Positions 5,498 through 6,525 of a stretch of DNA of 6,525 nt are shown here, in pieces. Source of the stretch: Cyanobium sp. M55B138 (GTDB lineage: Bacteria; Cyanobacteriota; Cyanobacteriia; PCC-6307; Cyanobiaceae); the NCBI GenBank assembly GCA_018400215.1, contig JAGYNF010000092.1, positions 1 through 6,525 of the forward strand. Direction: 5' to 3'. The translations under genes and the position numbers were made by a program. Within the stretch, counting starts at the first letter, position 1. Each line of letters starts with the position of its first letter. Under the pieces are notes generated by a model. It did not search any database. It was not told the origin of the DNA and saw only the letters and a program-made list of their open reading frames with translations.

Positions 5498-6391
5498 TCA
5501 GCCACCCCGGCGCTCGAGCAGGCGGAAGGGTTCGTAGGCCACGCTGATGCCGAACTCTTCGGCGAATTCCAGCACCCGGCACCAGGCACGGCTCTGGCGC
5601 ACGATGCCGCGCAGGATCACCGGAGCGGTGCTGCGCTCGAGGGTCATCTCAAACAGGGGCCAGCCCACCGAGGCCTGCACGGCATCGTCGAGGTAGAGGG
5701 GCACCACATCGAGGGCACCCACCTGGATGCGGCGATGGCTGGCGTCCCACTGGAAGGGCAGCTCGTAGCGCTCCAGCAGCTCGGCGGCCAGGGCCCAGCT
5801 GCTGCCGTTGGCATCGATCTCGGTGGCCAGGGGCAGGCCGCGGGCGGTGAGGCTGCCGGCGCGGCGGAACTGCAGTGGCGCTGGGGCTGCGGGCAGGGAC
5901 GACGCATCGCTGCGCAGGATCTGGCGCACCCGCTCGCGCAACTGGTCGCCACCGGTGGGCGGGCCGCCCGGCTCAAGCTGCAGCAGGTCCCAGCGTTCCC
6001 CGCTGCCGCCCCAGATCACCGGGCCGTAGTTGTCGTGCATGACGCGGCCGTCGCGGTTGGAGGCGGCCTCGGCGTGGGTCATCAGCCGCTGGATCGTGAT
6101 CTGCTCCACGCCCCAATCCCAACTGCGCGCCACCGCGGCGGCCTCCTGGCAGAGGGCCTCCAACTGGGGCTTGGTGGGTGGCAGCGTCCAGGGGTCGGGG
6201 CGGCCGCCCATGCAGGCGCAACTGAGGGCGATCGCGTTGCTGTTGCGCCGCCAGGTGTGGGCGGGCAGGTCGGCGGCGTAACTGTGCAGGCGGTGCACGT
6301 GGCCATCGCCCGAAATGATCGAGTGATACAGGCCGCTGCGCACCCAGCTGTAGGAGGTGGCGGCCCAGTGCAGATAGATGGTGGCGGCCAT
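5498..6391 (-). CDS. N-acetylmuramoyl-L-alanine amidase (Amidase_2/PGRP type) with an extra C-terminal domain
   Basis: This 297-residue protein should cleave the bond between N-acetylmuramic acid and L-alanine in peptidoglycan. The zinc-amidase domain spans about residues 3-160. TIYLHWAATSY carries His8, LYHSIISGDG matches the usual YHF-type strand, HTWRRNSNAIALSCACMGG is the following core, and LMTHAEAASNRDG carries His106. NYGP and ERWDLLQL supply the probable third zinc ligand, Asp135. Residues about 180-297 form a second, unnamed domain; part of it (VDANG-like EIDANGSSW, then LLERYELPFQWDASHRRIQV) recalls copper-amine-oxidase-type stalk repeats, and it ends CRVLEFAEEFGISVAYEPF. No signal peptide is visible, so it could act in the cytoplasm (recycling) or leave by another route. 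The ATG at 6391 starts right before the first strand of the domain. It lies upstream of the minor-pilin genes on the same strand, 138 bases away, so co-transcription is possible but not shown. Confidence 0.87.
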   Translation of the reverse strand: MAATIYLHWAATSYSWVRSGLYHSIISGDGHVHRLHSYAADLPAHTWRRNSNAIALSCACMGGRPDPWTLPPTKPQLEALCQEAAAVARSWDWGVEQITIQRLMTHAEAASNRDGRVMHDNYGPVIWGGSGERWDLLQLEPGGPPTGGDQLRERVRQILRSDASSLPAAPAPLQFRRAGSLTARGLPLATEIDANGSSWALAAELLERYELPFQWDASHRRIQVGALDVVPLYLDDAVQASVGWPLFEMTLERSTAPVILRGIVRQSRAWCRVLEFAEEFGISVAYEPFRLLERRGG

Positions 6392-6447
6392 GGCGCCGGT
6401 GATTCGCCCAGTGCGCCCTCAGTAGCCACGGCAGCGACCACTGGCAA

Positions 6448-6464
6448 GCCCTTGAGCTCAGGGC
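6448..6464. other. Short inverted repeat upstream of the amidase gene
   Basis: GCCCT and AGGGC arms enclose a TGAGCTC centre, 57 bases upstream of the amidase ATG. It could be an operator or a 5' UTR hairpin. The rest of 6392-6525 shows no gene and no convincing promoter on either strand. Such short repeats are common by chance in GC-rich DNA. Confidence 0.25.
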
Positions 6465-6525
6465 CTCTGAGATATCGCACAGCGCCCAAGTTCTGCACAC
6501 ACGCCCATCCATCTGCCAAGGTCCG

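Noticed and set aside
4819..5589. Long - strand frame (256 codons) across the PilX-like gene
   Set aside because: Its Cys/Arg/Trp-rich product lacks motifs and overlaps the better supported PilX-like frame and the end of the amidase gene.

Overview
The window looks like part of the chromosome of a GC-rich picocyanobacterium (Synechococcus/Cyanobium type). This rests on family resemblance, not on a marker gene. The clues are the RTX-type C-terminal region in the form common in these organisms, an amidase of a recognisable cyanobacterial kind, several small type IV pilin-like genes and the near absence of Shine-Dalgarno sequences. There is no rRNA, tRNA, IS element or CRISPR array.

Layout. On the + strand, positions 1-1190 hold the 3' end of a large DUF6880-like gene, followed at 1323-1730 by a small pilin gene with an upstream hairpin (1291-1315) and a strong intrinsic terminator (1774-1797). 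All remaining genes are on the - strand and converge on the pilin gene. In transcription order they are: a peptidoglycan amidase (6391-5498); a 138-bp gap; a PilX/GspK-like protein (5359-4919); a PilV/GspI-like pilin (4922-4548, sharing ATGA with the previous gene); a Calx-beta/RTX protein with an acidic Pro/Glu-rich region (4514-3048); a FimT/GspH-like pseudopilin (2993-2472); and a PilW/GspJ-like pseudopilin (2397-1813).

The five genes from 5359 to 1813 read as one minor-pilin operon. In other bacteria such operons carry FimT/FimU, PilV, PilW and PilX together with the large tip protein PilY1, and the minor pilins prime assembly and carry the tip protein. No PilY1 is present here. Its place among the minor pilins is taken by a Calx-beta/RTX protein, so the main hypothesis is a pilus-tip or pilus-associated calcium-binding adhesin. 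Two details strengthen the interest. The PilV-like gene encodes no leader peptide and begins at what would be mature residue 1. It is also in the same reading frame as the RTX gene, separated from it by a single TGA and a few sense codons. The + strand pilin could supply the shaft for this tip complex. All functional assignments come from reading the sequence; no database search was run.
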